A stretch of 64,000 bases of DNA from NCBI GenBank assembly GCA_026399015.1, contig JAPLRS010000033.1, positions 31,525 to 95,524 of the forward strand, given 5' to 3'. Source of the DNA: Methylococcales bacterium (GTDB lineage Bacteria > Pseudomonadota > Gammaproteobacteria > Methylococcales > Methylomonadaceae). Of the stretch, positions 27,477 to 36,441 are shown piece by piece (position 1 is the stretch's first letter; each line of letters begins with the position of its first letter). A program made the translations under genes and the position numbers. The notes under the pieces were generated by a model. It had not been told where the DNA came from. It saw only the letters and a program-made list of their open reading frames with translations, and did no database searches.

Positions 27477-28694
27477 ATGAATACAGCTAAAAAACTACTC
27501 CACTTTTTAATACCTGCGTGGTTATTATTAGCAACACAAGTAAGTTATGGCCAACATGCAGAAATAATTATTGATGCAGAAAATGGTAATGTCATTCACG
27601 AAGTTAGCGCTAGTCAGGCTTGGTTTCCTGCTTCGCTAACTAAGGTAATGACCTTATATGTAACCTTTGAGACTTTAAGAGCTAATCAAATTCACTTACA
27701 TGACACGCTGCAAACCTCTGCCCACGCAGCTAGACAACCAAACAGCAAGTTAGGCCTTAGAACGGGTGAATTAATAACCGTTAGAGATGCAATCTTAGCG
27801 TTAATAACCCGCTCAGCTAATGACGCAGCTGTTGTGCTAGCAGAAGGCATAGGCGGAACTGAAGAAAATTTTGCTGTAAAAATGACGGCTACAGCTCACG
27901 CCTTGGGCATGAGTGATACGCATTTTATGAATGCAACAGGCTTACCGCATCAATGGCAAGTAACAACGGCTCGTGACTTGGCGGTACTCGCCTGGAAAAC
28001 CTATCACAATTTCCCTGAATATTATCCTTACTTTGCTTCACATAACTTTTTATTTAAAGGTCGTGAACTAAGAGCCATTAATAAATTTACCGCGACTTAT
28101 CCGGGTGCAGAAGGCATGAAAACTGGCTTCACTTGTGGCTCTGGCTATAATTTGATTTCTTCTGCTAATCAAAATGGTCGACGCTTAATTGGTGTAGTTT
28201 TAGGTGGCATGACCAGCCCTCAACGTTACCAATTAATGATTAATATGATGAACAATGCTTTTGCTAACAAATTTGTTAGCGCTGGCCTTAATCTAACCTC
28301 AATGCCCACAAATAATCCAGGCATCCCACCTTATCAATTAGGTTGTGGAAATATGGCACAATCAACATTTAAATCAACTGAGGTTGATGAAACACCCGTA
28401 GTATTTACACCAAGCGCAAGCCCTAAACACGTTAATGTTTCTAAACACAGAGCAGCCATTAAACCGGCAAAAATAGTACACAAAACTAAGCCTGTTAAAG
28501 CACCGATCGTTGTCAAAAACAATCATCCTACAAAAACCCTGAAGCCAGTTAAAGCTGTAAAAGTCGTAAAAGCTGTGCCTCAGCATGCTCCGGCAAAAAA
28601 AATAAACACAGTAACACCTTCTAAAATCGGTAAAATAACTAACAAAGGTGTGGTTAAACCCCATACCAATAATAACCATTACCATCATTCATAA
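27477..28694 (+). CDS. D-alanyl-D-alanine carboxypeptidase (PBP5/6 type, S11 family)
   Basis: A 405-residue exported penicillin-binding protein that trims the terminal D-Ala from peptidoglycan stems. The signal peptide spans about 1-25. Active-site motifs are all present: S53-x-x-K56 (ASLTKVMTLY), S113-A-N (TRSANDAAVV) and K215-T-G (EGMKTGFTCGSGYN). Unlike DacA, the C-terminus (about 300-405) is a low-complexity Lys/Pro/Val-rich tail ending in a His cluster (NNNHYHHS), with no clear PBP5 C-terminal beta domain or amphipathic anchor. The tail may bind the wall or polyanions; that is a guess. Confidence 0.92.
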   Translation: MNTAKKLLHFLIPAWLLLATQVSYGQHAEIIIDAENGNVIHEVSASQAWFPASLTKVMTLYVTFETLRANQIHLHDTLQTSAHAARQPNSKLGLRTGELITVRDAILALITRSANDAAVVLAEGIGGTEENFAVKMTATAHALGMSDTHFMNATGLPHQWQVTTARDLAVLAWKTYHNFPEYYPYFASHNFLFKGRELRAINKFTATYPGAEGMKTGFTCGSGYNLISSANQNGRRLIGVVLGGMTSPQRYQLMINMMNNAFANKFVSAGLNLTSMPTNNPGIPPYQLGCGNMAQSTFKSTEVDETPVVFTPSASPKHVNVSKHRAAIKPAKIVHKTKPVKAPIVVKNNHPTKTLKPVKAVKVVKAVPQHAPAKKINTVTPSKIGKITNKGVVKPHTNNNHYHHS

Positions 28695-28722
28695 GCATTT
28701 AACCATCAGGACAGGATTAATC

Positions 28723-29625
28723 ATGAGTATGCAGAGCCCTAACTATAATAAAACGTTGCTAAGCAGCCTAATTCTTTCAATTACCTTAGCTGGCTGCGCA
28801 TCAACTACACCCGCACCCGCAAGCGACCCATGGACCGGATGGAACCACGGCACACAAGATTTCAACGATGGCCTAGACAAACATGTTTTAAAACCATTAG
28901 CGCAAGGCTATCAATACATAACACCCACATTTGTTAATGATGGTATTACAAATTTCTTTAGCAATGTTAACGACATTGGTGTTACTTTTAATGATTTATT
29001 TCAATTAAAGTTTGCCCAAGGTGGACAAGATGCCAGCCGCTTTTTAATCAATACCACTGCCGGAGTTGGTGGTGTCATGGATATTGCTAATAAATTTGAC
29101 TTACCTAAACATAAAGAAGACTTTGGTCAAACATTAGGTTTCTGGGGTGTACCGTCGGGTAACTATTTAGTTTTACCTTTTTATGGCCCTAGTTCACCTA
29201 GAGACACTGTAGGTTTAATTGGTGATGCCGCGTTAAACCCTATTACTTATGTTTCTATCTTTAGTGGTGGCGTGGTTAATGCAATCACAGCTGGCGCAAG
29301 AGCAGTTGAAGTCGTTGATCATAGAGCAGAGTTAATGACCAATGAAAAAATTCTTAATGAAGGCGCTGTTGATCGTTATGACTTCTTAAAGAATTCTTAT
29401 CAACAAAACAGAGAATATTTAATTAATGATGGTAAAACCACTGACAGCAGTGACCCTGATTTACTAGATGATAGCTCTGACACACCAAGTTCAGGTACTG
29501 GCACTCCTGGAAAAGGCGGGGTAAGCACAGGCGCTACCGAAGCCACAGGAACATCTGGCTCTAGTCAAAACTTACCTAAAGCACCTTCAAAACAATCTTT
29601 AAAGCTATCTGCGCCTAAAAAATAA
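28723..29625 (+). CDS. mlaA: Outer-membrane lipoprotein MlaA (VacJ)
   Basis: MlaA removes misplaced phospholipids from the outer leaflet and passes them to the MlaC shuttle. The start chosen at 28723 (after AGGACAGGATTAATC) gives 300 residues, with a lipoprotein signal and lipobox LAGC (C25). The MlaA domain follows: DPWTGWNHGTQDFNDGLDKH, FFSNVNDIGVTFNDL, RFLINTTAGVGGVMDIA, KHKEDFGQTLGFWGVPSGNY and PSSPRDTVG. The C-terminal 60 residues are a disordered Ser/Gly/Thr-rich tail. It starts 28 bp after the carboxypeptidase gene. mlaB-F are not nearby. Confidence 0.93.
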   Translation: MSMQSPNYNKTLLSSLILSITLAGCASTTPAPASDPWTGWNHGTQDFNDGLDKHVLKPLAQGYQYITPTFVNDGITNFFSNVNDIGVTFNDLFQLKFAQGGQDASRFLINTTAGVGGVMDIANKFDLPKHKEDFGQTLGFWGVPSGNYLVLPFYGPSSPRDTVGLIGDAALNPITYVSIFSGGVVNAITAGARAVEVVDHRAELMTNEKILNEGAVDRYDFLKNSYQQNREYLINDGKTTDSSDPDLLDDSSDTPSSGTGTPGKGGVSTGATEATGTSGSSQNLPKAPSKQSLKLSAPKK

Positions 29626-29635
29626 GGCATAAAAA

Positions 29636-29679
29636 ACAGATAACAGGCCATAAATTCTAGTTTATGACCTGTTATCTGT
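29636..29679 (-). terminator. Long hairpin terminator between mlaA and cupin genes
   Basis: ACAGATAACAGGCCATAAA pairs with TTTATGACCTGTTATCTGT over 19 positions with one mismatch, loop TTCTAG. On the minus strand it is followed by TTTTTT, so it fits the end of the cupin gene. It can also stop plus-strand transcription from mlaA. Confidence 0.75.
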
Positions 29680-29696
29680 CGCTGTTATTACTTTAG

Positions 29697-29987
29697 TTAA
29701 ATTCCGTTAGGAAAATCGTAGCTGTAATGCTTGCGTAATGGTTTTACAACTTCCCATTGGCTATCTAAGCCAGCATGAAAAGCCACTAAATCACCCGCCT
29801 TAACTACAACAGGTTCACCTCCTGCAGGTGTCACTAAAATTTCACCTTCAAGTAGATAAGCGCATTCTGTTTCATCAAAATCTATCGGGAACTTTGATAC
29901 TTCTTTTTCCCAGATTTCCCAAGTAGCTACGCCTAATTCTTTTAAACGCTCTTCACTTGGGTTATGTTCGATAGTAATCTTGCTCAT
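29697..29987 (-). CDS. Small cupin protein (DUF861/Cupin_3 type)
   Basis: A 96-residue single-domain cupin. The block WEIWEKEVSKFPIDFDETEC and the beta-strands YLLEGEILVTPAGGEPVVVK, then AGDLVAFHAG, match the Cupin_3 (ureidoglycine aminohydrolase-like) family. Metal-binding residues are partly present (E in the first motif, H in AFHAG). The substrate is unknown. Good spacing to the terminator suggests a monocistronic transcript. Confidence 0.8.
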   Translation of the reverse strand: MSKITIEHNPSEERLKELGVATWEIWEKEVSKFPIDFDETECAYLLEGEILVTPAGGEPVVVKAGDLVAFHAGLDSQWEVVKPLRKHYSYDFPNGI

Positions 29988-30067
29988 TTTAATCCTAAAA
30001 TTTAAATAATTTGAAGGCGCAATTGTAGCATTTGCTCTCTGTTGTTGCCACGGCTAGCCAGTATTGG

Positions 30068-30361
30068 TTAGAAATCAGTTATCTCAAAGCAGAACTTCTC
30101 ACTTTCATCACCATATGATTCAAGCTGAGCCACTTCAACTTCATATTCTGTCGCTTCACTAACCAGTTCGCCGTCTTCATCAAACTCAGCATTAACTCCA
30201 TAGCAATCACCATAGACGCCAACCATTAGATTTTCATAAATACCTATATAGCGCTCATCTTCTGTTTCATACTCTTCATCAGGCGACCAGATTGCTAATA
30301 AAGGGGCATATAACTGCTCAAATCTTTTTGCTATTTCTATCTTTTGTAGATCACTATTCAT
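30068..30361 (-). CDS. Acidic protein of unknown function
   Basis: A 97-residue, strongly acidic protein (many Asp/Glu, few Lys/Arg) with no signal peptide or membrane segment. The middle (RYIGIYENLMVGVYGDCYGV) is beta-prone. I do not recognise a family. It lies between the cupin gene and the YegD-type chaperone on the same strand, about 70 bp after the chaperone gene. Confidence 0.6.
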   Translation of the reverse strand: MNSDLQKIEIAKRFEQLYAPLLAIWSPDEEYETEDERYIGIYENLMVGVYGDCYGVNAEFDEDGELVSEATEYEVEVAQLESYGDESEKFCFEITDF

Positions 30362-30434
30362 GTAATTATCTTTTTGAGTTTGTTTAAATTAACTTTCCCA
30401 CAGCCCCAAGATATTGAGGCGTACTTTGCCTATT

Positions 30435-31706
30435 TCAAGCGTCTAAGTAAACTCTTTTAGCGTCACACGCTAACCCAAAGCCTACACTTGATAACCTATT
30501 ACCATCTGAAATCTCTGCATGTGGAAATATTTGCTGAGTAATAGCTTGTATTAGAGGTATTGCCGTCCCTCCTCCGGTTAAAATTACTAGGCCAATGTCA
30601 TTAGCAGACACCCCTGCCTGGGCTAAACAGGCATGAAGTATGTTCTGTATAGCTACCACACTGCTTAACAAGCTTTCTTCAAAATCTATGCGCTGATTAA
30701 CAAGCTGTAATTCCTCTTCAATAAAAGACAAATCAATCTGAGCTTGTTCGCTATCACTGAGCTTAATTTTACTTTCTTCAATAGTCGCCATCAATTTGTG
30801 GCCTAACTCTTCTTCCACAACAAATAAAAGTCGATCCGTTAAGTTTTTATCTTGAGCTTGGGCAACAAGTGCTGCCAAATCACGCTTGTACTTCTTGGTA
30901 TACATGCATTGGATTTTGCTTGTTTCAGAAAGATCAAAAAATGGTGTATTAGGAAAACCTAATCCTTTAGCACCCCACAATGACCCCATTCCTAATAAAG
31001 GCATAAAAGCTTTAAGACTTAAGGCGCGATCAAAATCATTACCACCCAATCTAATCCCGGCATTAGCCAATATATCATCTTGACGATCAAGTTTTTTTAT
31101 AGCCCTACCCGATAACCGCATAATAGTAAAATCCGAAGTTCCACCGCCAATATCCATCACAACGGCCAGACATTCTTTATCTCCCATAGTGAGCTCATGC
31201 GCAAAGGCTGCGGCAATGGGTTCATACTGAAAACGAATCTCTTTAAAACCTGCCGCCATAAAGATACTTTTGAGTTGTGCCTCGGCTTCTTTATCTGCCT
31301 TTTCATTACCATCAACAAAATGAACCGGCCGCCCCGCCACTAAGGTGTTTACTTCTCTACCCGCCAACAATTCAGCTTTGTCTTTAATATGACTGATAAA
31401 AGGCTCAATAATGGCTTCGAATTGCGTTTGCTTACCACTGATTGTCGTACCTTCTTTCATTAAAGAGGTACCCAGCACACGCTTAAAACTACGCATAAAA
31501 CGCCCCTCTTCTCTAGACACATAGGCGTTTATAGCTTGGCGTCCGAAAAGTACTGTAGAGTGCTCTTGGGCAAAAAAAAGTGTTGAAGGAATAGTTGTAT
31601 GCTCTTCTTCAACAGGGACTAAAGTTATAGCCTCCTGTTCTTTCCTAGCAATGGCAATGGTCGTGTTTGATGTGCCAAAATCAATCCCGCAAGTAATATC
31701 ATCCAT
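30435..31706 (-). CDS. yegD: Hsp70-like chaperone of the YegD family
   Basis: A 423-residue actin-fold ATPase related to Hsp70. The phosphate-1 motif is in CGIDFGTSNTTIAIA (residues 6-20), phosphate-2 in VVMDIGGGTSDFTIM (about 182), and the adenosine motif in VILTGGGTAIPLIQ (about 380). It lacks the C-terminal substrate-binding domain of DnaK, which is the YegD pattern. Cellular role is poorly known. It starts 15 bp after the DUF3422 gene on the same strand. Confidence 0.88.
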   Translation of the reverse strand: MDDITCGIDFGTSNTTIAIARKEQEAITLVPVEEEHTTIPSTLFFAQEHSTVLFGRQAINAYVSREEGRFMRSFKRVLGTSLMKEGTTISGKQTQFEAIIEPFISHIKDKAELLAGREVNTLVAGRPVHFVDGNEKADKEAEAQLKSIFMAAGFKEIRFQYEPIAAAFAHELTMGDKECLAVVMDIGGGTSDFTIMRLSGRAIKKLDRQDDILANAGIRLGGNDFDRALSLKAFMPLLGMGSLWGAKGLGFPNTPFFDLSETSKIQCMYTKKYKRDLAALVAQAQDKNLTDRLLFVVEEELGHKLMATIEESKIKLSDSEQAQIDLSFIEEELQLVNQRIDFEESLLSSVVAIQNILHACLAQAGVSANDIGLVILTGGGTAIPLIQAITQQIFPHAEISDGNRLSSVGFGLACDAKRVYLDA

Positions 31707-31721
31707 TATTTAATATAAAAC

Positions 31722-33026
31722 CTATTCCGTGGTATTCGCTATAATTTTATGAATACGCTTAGTATTGAGCGCAATGATAATTAAAATAAAGGGTATTGAA
31801 ACACCCTCAACCAACTCAGGATTCACTTTAAAACCGAAAGCATGTAAGGCCTCGGAAAGCTTACCAATAATACTAGCTGCATAATAGGTAATAGCCACCA
31901 TAGAGATACCTTCTACCATTTGTTGCATGCGTAATTGCATCTTAGCACGCAAGTTCATAGATGAAAGTAGACCTTGATTTTGTCGCTCAATAATAATATC
32001 CACCCGTGTCCGCAATAATTGACTCGCGTTACTCACCCGTTTAGATAATAAAGTAAATCGATGTGAAACAGATTCACAAGTATTAACAGCTGGCTCTAAG
32101 CGACGTTTGATAAATTCACCTAAAGTCTGAATCCCCTGGATTCTTACTTCTCTTAAATCATCAACACGTTGCCCCACTAATTTGTAATACGCACTGGCTG
32201 CAGCAAATCGAAAGTGATTACTGGAGATATAATTTTCAATTTCTGCCGCTAAATTAGTGAGCTCTTCCAATAACAAGCCATCATTCTTATCAGACATCGT
32301 CATAGCATTAGTGATGGTATATAACTGTCGATCTGACTTATTTAAAGCAGGATATAAACTACGTGCAATTGGAAACGCCATTAAAGCCATCACCCGATAC
32401 ACTTCTATTTCAAATAAGCGCTGTAATAAGCGTCCTGCTTGTTGTGCTCGTAGATCATGGTTAACAATTAAAAATCGACTAAAGCCATCGACATGAATTC
32501 TAAAATCAGTAAACACAGAAGCTGCACCACCGGTTACTTTAGAACCAATCACCGCATTACTCGCAAAGTAATCTGCCAACAAGGCTAAATCATTGGTTTC
32601 TTTGTATTGAATATCATCTGCCGAAACAATTGCCGCATGGACGGCTACAACAACCTGCCCTGTTAATTGTGATAACCAATCGATGGGGACTTTTTTAAGT
32701 GCCGGATCCACAAATGGATCTTTAGGGGTATCGTGAACATAAAAACTATAAGTACTAAATTCGCCATGCTGTTCCCAACGAATTTGAAACGCCTTAAAAT
32801 CAGCCACAAAATGATCAGCATCTGCCTCCGGTGGCGCGACACCAAAGCGTTCACATAAATTTATTAAATGTTGATGCTCATGTAATTTCTGCTCTTGTGT
32901 TAATACTAAAGCTAAATGAGTTGCTCTGACTGGCAACTTTAGAATAAAAGGTGCTCTAGCATGAACTTCATTGTGTAGCAAAAAACGCTGGGGATGATTT
33001 TCTGGAATAGGAAATAAAGTTGTCAC
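31722..33026 (-). CDS. DUF3422 family membrane protein
   Basis: A 434-residue protein that opens with the DUF3422 signature HPQRFLLHNEVHARAPFILK. It has a long soluble N-terminal region, a helical and coiled-coil middle (about 270-380) and two transmembrane segments at the C-terminus (about 370-390 and 405-423). The family occurs in many proteobacteria without a known function. It forms a probable operon with yegD and the acidic protein, and is divergent from the PhnA/YjdM gene. Confidence 0.85.
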   Translation of the reverse strand: MTTLFPIPENHPQRFLLHNEVHARAPFILKLPVRATHLALVLTQEQKLHEHQHLINLCERFGVAPPEADADHFVADFKAFQIRWEQHGEFSTYSFYVHDTPKDPFVDPALKKVPIDWLSQLTGQVVVAVHAAIVSADDIQYKETNDLALLADYFASNAVIGSKVTGGAASVFTDFRIHVDGFSRFLIVNHDLRAQQAGRLLQRLFEIEVYRVMALMAFPIARSLYPALNKSDRQLYTITNAMTMSDKNDGLLLEELTNLAAEIENYISSNHFRFAAASAYYKLVGQRVDDLREVRIQGIQTLGEFIKRRLEPAVNTCESVSHRFTLLSKRVSNASQLLRTRVDIIIERQNQGLLSSMNLRAKMQLRMQQMVEGISMVAITYYAASIIGKLSEALHAFGFKVNPELVEGVSIPFILIIIALNTKRIHKIIANTTE

Positions 33027-33172
33027 AGCTTATTAAGGGTCTCGTGTAAATATTTTGAGTATGTTTACAGGTTAAACTTTTCGTAAATATTAATCAATGC
33101 CTAGCATTAAAAGCCCTAATCGTAGACAATACTGTTTTTAAAATTATTACGTTAATCACCTAGATAAGAACC

Positions 33173-33514
33173 ATGAGTACAATACCAAACTGCCCAAAGT
33201 GCGGCTCAGAATACGCTTACAATGACGGCACGATGAATATCTGCCCTGAATGTGCCCACGAATGGAACGCTGAAAGCCTCTCTGACAATGACAGCGATAC
33301 AAAAATCATTAAAGACGCTAACGGTAACGAATTACAAGACGGTGATACAGTCACTGTTATTAAAGATTTAAAAGTAAAAGGCACGTCTCTTGTTGTTAAA
33401 GTGGGAACAAAAGTAAAAGGCATTCGTTTAGTAGATGGAGACCACGACATTGATTGTAAAATTGATGGCATTGGTCCAATGAAACTAAAATCAGAATTCG
33501 TTAAAAAGGTTTAA
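33173..33514 (+). CDS. yjdM: PhnA/YjdM family zinc-ribbon protein
   Basis: A 113-residue protein with an N-terminal zinc ribbon (CPKC at about 8-11 and CPEC at 25-28) and a C-terminal SH3-like PhnA domain ([20 protein letters not shown] ... [20 protein letters not shown]). Although called alkylphosphonate protein PhnA, the family is not shown to act on phosphonates here, and no phn genes are near. It ends before a strong bidirectional terminator. Confidence 0.88.
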   Translation: MSTIPNCPKCGSEYAYNDGTMNICPECAHEWNAESLSDNDSDTKIIKDANGNELQDGDTVTVIKDLKVKGTSLVVKVGTKVKGIRLVDGDHDIDCKIDGIGPMKLKSEFVKKV

Positions 33515-33526
33515 AGCTTTTTAAAA

Positions 33527-33568
33527 AACCATACGCCCTAAGAATCCTGTTTCTTGGGGCGTATGGTT
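33527..33568. terminator. Strong bidirectional terminator between yjdM and moeA
   Basis: AACCATACGCCC...GGGCGTATGGTT, extended inward by TAAGAA/TTCTTG with one G-T pair, gives a stem of about 17 bp and a 6-base loop. T-rich sequence follows on both strands (TATATTT and TTTTTT). It serves both convergent genes. Confidence 0.85.
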
Positions 33569-33579
33569 ATATTTGACAC

Positions 33580-34830
33580 CTAAATAATATCTGCACCTGG
33601 CATTAGATCTACTCTTACCTTCTCCCCTTCATTAACGCCCTCACAGCTTACCGGTAACACAATATAGCAATTAGCTTGACTCATAGACCTTAGGATATGT
33701 GAGCCTTGTTTACCCGCTGATGTTACAAAAAACTCACCGTTATCATCCTGCGCAAGCACTCCTCTCAAGTATTCTTGTCTCCCCGCCGCTTTTTTAAGAA
33801 CAGACATACACTTTGCCGTAATCTGTAGTTTTTTTGACAGTGCTGCACCGGCTAACTTTTTTAGTGCCGGCAAAACGAGATATTGAAAAGTCACTACCAC
33901 GGCAACTGGATTACCCGGTAAGCCAAAGAAATGGCATTCACCTATTTTTCCAAAAGCCAATGGCTTTCCGGGTTTAATAGCCAGTTTCCAAAAATTGACG
34001 CTTCCACAACGGGTCAAAATTTCTTTGATGTAATCGGCATCTCCTACAGAAGCCCCACCTGTGGTAATAATGACATCATAATTCTGAGCAGCCTTTATAA
34101 AACTGGCTTCTAGTAATGCTGGATCATCGGCTAAAACGCCCATATCCGTCACACTGTATTGCGCTTCCATTAATAGGCCATATAAGGTGTATCGATTACT
34201 ATCATAAATTTGCCCAGACACTAAAGGTTGCCCCAAGGCTTTTAATTCATCACCCGTTGAAAAAAAAGCTACTTTAACTTGGCGTTTAACAGCTACTTTC
34301 TCAACGCCTACCGAGGCCAATAATCCCAAATCCATAGCACTTAAGGTTTTATTTGCGTCTAACACTAAAGAATTGACAGCAATATCCTCACCAGCATTTC
34401 GTATATTTTGAAATGCTTTAGTAGCAGCAGGAAAAAGAACTTGCTCAGCCTTTTCGGTAACATGCTCTTGCATGATGACTGAATCTAACTCTGAGGGCAC
34501 TACGGCACCCGTAAAAATTCTAATGCATTGTCCTTTAGTTAACTGGCCATGGTAAGGACGACCGGCCCAAGAAGTACCTACTTTTGTTAAGCTAAAATCC
34601 TGTTGATTATCGATATCAATGCTGGAGAATGCATAACCATCCATGGCAGAGTTCTTATCATATGGACTATCCACAATTGCATAAACATTTTCAGCCAAAA
34701 CACGCCCTAATCCAGCTCTTAATTCCACGACCTCATAATCAGTAACTTCCTGTATTGCCATTAATATTTTTTCAATCGCCTCTTCAACTAACAATAAAGG
34801 CTTAGCTTCTTGGCTACAAAAATCAATCAT
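33580..34830 (-). CDS. moeA: Molybdopterin molybdenumtransferase MoeA
   Basis: MoeA inserts molybdate into adenylylated molybdopterin in the last step of molybdenum cofactor synthesis. The 416-residue product has SPYDKNSAMDGYAF (about 57-70), RIFTGAVVPS, FFSTGDELKALGQPL, the MoCF signature ITTGGASVGDADYIKE and KPGKPLAFGKIG ... FFGLPGNPVA. Its start overlaps the mobB stop by four bases (ATGA). This points to a molybdoenzyme elsewhere, for example a formate dehydrogenase; this is inference. Confidence 0.96.
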   Translation of the reverse strand: MIDFCSQEAKPLLLVEEAIEKILMAIQEVTDYEVVELRAGLGRVLAENVYAIVDSPYDKNSAMDGYAFSSIDIDNQQDFSLTKVGTSWAGRPYHGQLTKGQCIRIFTGAVVPSELDSVIMQEHVTEKAEQVLFPAATKAFQNIRNAGEDIAVNSLVLDANKTLSAMDLGLLASVGVEKVAVKRQVKVAFFSTGDELKALGQPLVSGQIYDSNRYTLYGLLMEAQYSVTDMGVLADDPALLEASFIKAAQNYDVIITTGGASVGDADYIKEILTRCGSVNFWKLAIKPGKPLAFGKIGECHFFGLPGNPVAVVVTFQYLVLPALKKLAGAALSKKLQITAKCMSVLKKAAGRQEYLRGVLAQDDNGEFFVTSAGKQGSHILRSMSQANCYIVLPVSCEGVNEGEKVRVDLMPGADII

Positions 34831-35348
34831 AAAGTATCCATATAGTGTTTAATAAATTCAGCTACGGCTTTAGGCTGATTAATATCTAATTGTGTTAAAT
34901 GAGTCGGTATATCTAGAAGTTTATCTGTCGCTACAGCGATAATATTAGAATCATGTGGATATAAAAAATCTTGGTCTAATTCCTGACGATGTAACTCTAT
35001 CTTAGGAAAACATTCTGATTTGAAGCCTTCTACTAATATCAAATCTACTTGCGACTGATCAAAATATTCGAGTTCATTAAATAACTTGGGCTCAGTTACT
35101 TCGGCAAAATCAGTCATGATTACACGACGATGTGAAGAACACAGCATAACGGGAGCGGCACCTGCAGCTCTTAACCTAAAACTGTCTTTACCCGGTTGAT
35201 CTATTTGTACATTGTGATGGGTATGCTTTATTAACCCTACGCGCAGACCTTGTTGTTTTAAAAGCGGAATAAGTTGTTCTAATAAAGTGGTTTTTCCGGT
35301 TCCGCTAGCGGCAGCAAAACCTAATAAAGGCACATCAGCGTGTTGCAT
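34827..35348 (-). CDS. mobB: Molybdopterin-guanine dinucleotide biosynthesis adapter MobB
   Basis: MobB is a GTP-binding partner of MobA in making the bis-MGD cofactor. The 173-residue product has Walker A ASGTGKTTLLEQLI (about 15-28), GLIKHTHHNVQIDQPGKDSF, RLRAAGAAPVMLCSS, and DLILVEGFKSECFPKIE. The GTG/ATG start region has no strong ribosome site. It is the first gene of the mobB-moeA operon; mobA is not here. Confidence 0.95.
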   Translation of the reverse strand: MQHADVPLLGFAAASGTGKTTLLEQLIPLLKQQGLRVGLIKHTHHNVQIDQPGKDSFRLRAAGAAPVMLCSSHRRVIMTDFAEVTEPKLFNELEYFDQSQVDLILVEGFKSECFPKIELHRQELDQDFLYPHDSNIIAVATDKLLDIPTHLTQLDINQPKAVAEFIKHYMDTL

Positions 35349-35432
35349 GGTCGTTAAATAAGAAAACTGTTATCGATGAATTGCTTATTCTAAGGTATTA
35401 TTTTGCGCTGGGCATTAATCTTAGGAAAAACA

Positions 35433-35930
35433 GTGATTCGAATTTATCTTTTTTTAATATTAGCGATCATTATTTATTTTTATTATAGAAACTTACGCAA
35501 AAAATCGCCCGAACTCATCACTAAATATAGCCGCAATGGATTACTCTTAGCTTTAGTAGGCGTTTTTATCTTATTGGCGGTGACAGGACACTTAAACGGT
35601 TTATTCGCACTTATTGGCGTTTTAATTGCTTTTTTATTAAGAGCAATACCCGTATTACTAAATTACGCTCCCGCATTGCACAAACTTTGGCAAAACTTTT
35701 CGGGTGACAACACTTATTCTACTTCAAACCATCATAAAACACCCTCGAATCAAGGCACTATGTCAGCAGAAGAAGCATTTGACGTGTTAGGTCTAAAGCC
35801 TAATGCATCTGAAGCTGACATCATTGCTGCACATCGAAAACTAATGCAAAAAATTCATCCTGACCGAGGTGGCTCAGACTATTTAGCGGCTAAAATAAAT
35901 TTAGCAAAAAAAGTACTCTTAAATAAGTAA
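35433..35930 (+). CDS. Membrane-anchored J-domain protein
   Basis: About 165 residues. Two N-terminal transmembrane helices come first (about residues 3-16 and 38-56), then a short basic loop and a C-terminal J domain ([20 protein letters not shown] ... [20 protein letters not shown]) with the HPD motif. This layout is like mitochondrial Pam18 and bacterial DjlA-like or TerB-less J proteins that recruit DnaK to the membrane. I prefer the GTG at 35433 over the upstream TTG at 35403 because TTAGGAAAAA sits just before it. Confidence 0.85.
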   Translation: MIRIYLFLILAIIIYFYYRNLRKKSPELITKYSRNGLLLALVGVFILLAVTGHLNGLFALIGVLIAFLLRAIPVLLNYAPALHKLWQNFSGDNTYSTSNHHKTPSNQGTMSAEEAFDVLGLKPNASEADIIAAHRKLMQKIHPDRGGSDYLAAKINLAKKVLLNK

Positions 35931-36441
35931 CTCAATGTGATTTTCAATTTATATTCAGTCTATCTTGGTAAACCCCTAATAGTGAAAATCATCTAGCGAA
36001 TAAACGCGTCGAAATACAATAAGTATCATTTCAAAAGTAAAAAAGTTGCACATATTTTCATTACGGAAATTAAGCAGTATTTTAATTAAAAATATAATGC
36101 TAGAGTGAATCATCAATAATACTAATGAACCTGATGTTTTCCTGCTTTTTAAATATATCCCCAATAAAAAGTGTTAAAAACTCAGTAGTTCTTGGTCTGT
36201 AAAGGCCCTAGATTGTTGGTTTAAATAAAAACTCACGTTAAGTCTAATAAATACTTCTGATTAAGCATAAGCTAGTCAACAAAGTTAATCTTAGTTTTTG
36301 ATTAAACAAAAACCACTTTTTCTTGAAGCAATTGTCGCCTTAACTTATAAAAAAATTGCCTTGTTATCTGCACTTTCAAAAGTGCAAAAATATAACCTTG
36401 CAAAGCCTAAAGCCACATAATCTAGCAGCTAAGGAATTAAT
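35931..36441. other. 511-bp region upstream of the RpoS-like gene
   Basis: AT-rich and gene-free. Near its 3' end are two small inverted repeats, GTTTTTG-ATTAAA-CAAAAAC (36294-36313) and TGCACTT-TCAA-AAGTGCA (36369-36386). They could form hairpins in a leader RNA before the ATG at 36442. A short minus-strand frame (35976-36164) has no coding character. Promoter position is uncertain. Confidence 0.5.

Noticed and set aside
35976..36164. Minus-strand frame of 62 codons in the gap before the sigma-factor gene
   Set aside because: AT-rich chance frame with no start signal.
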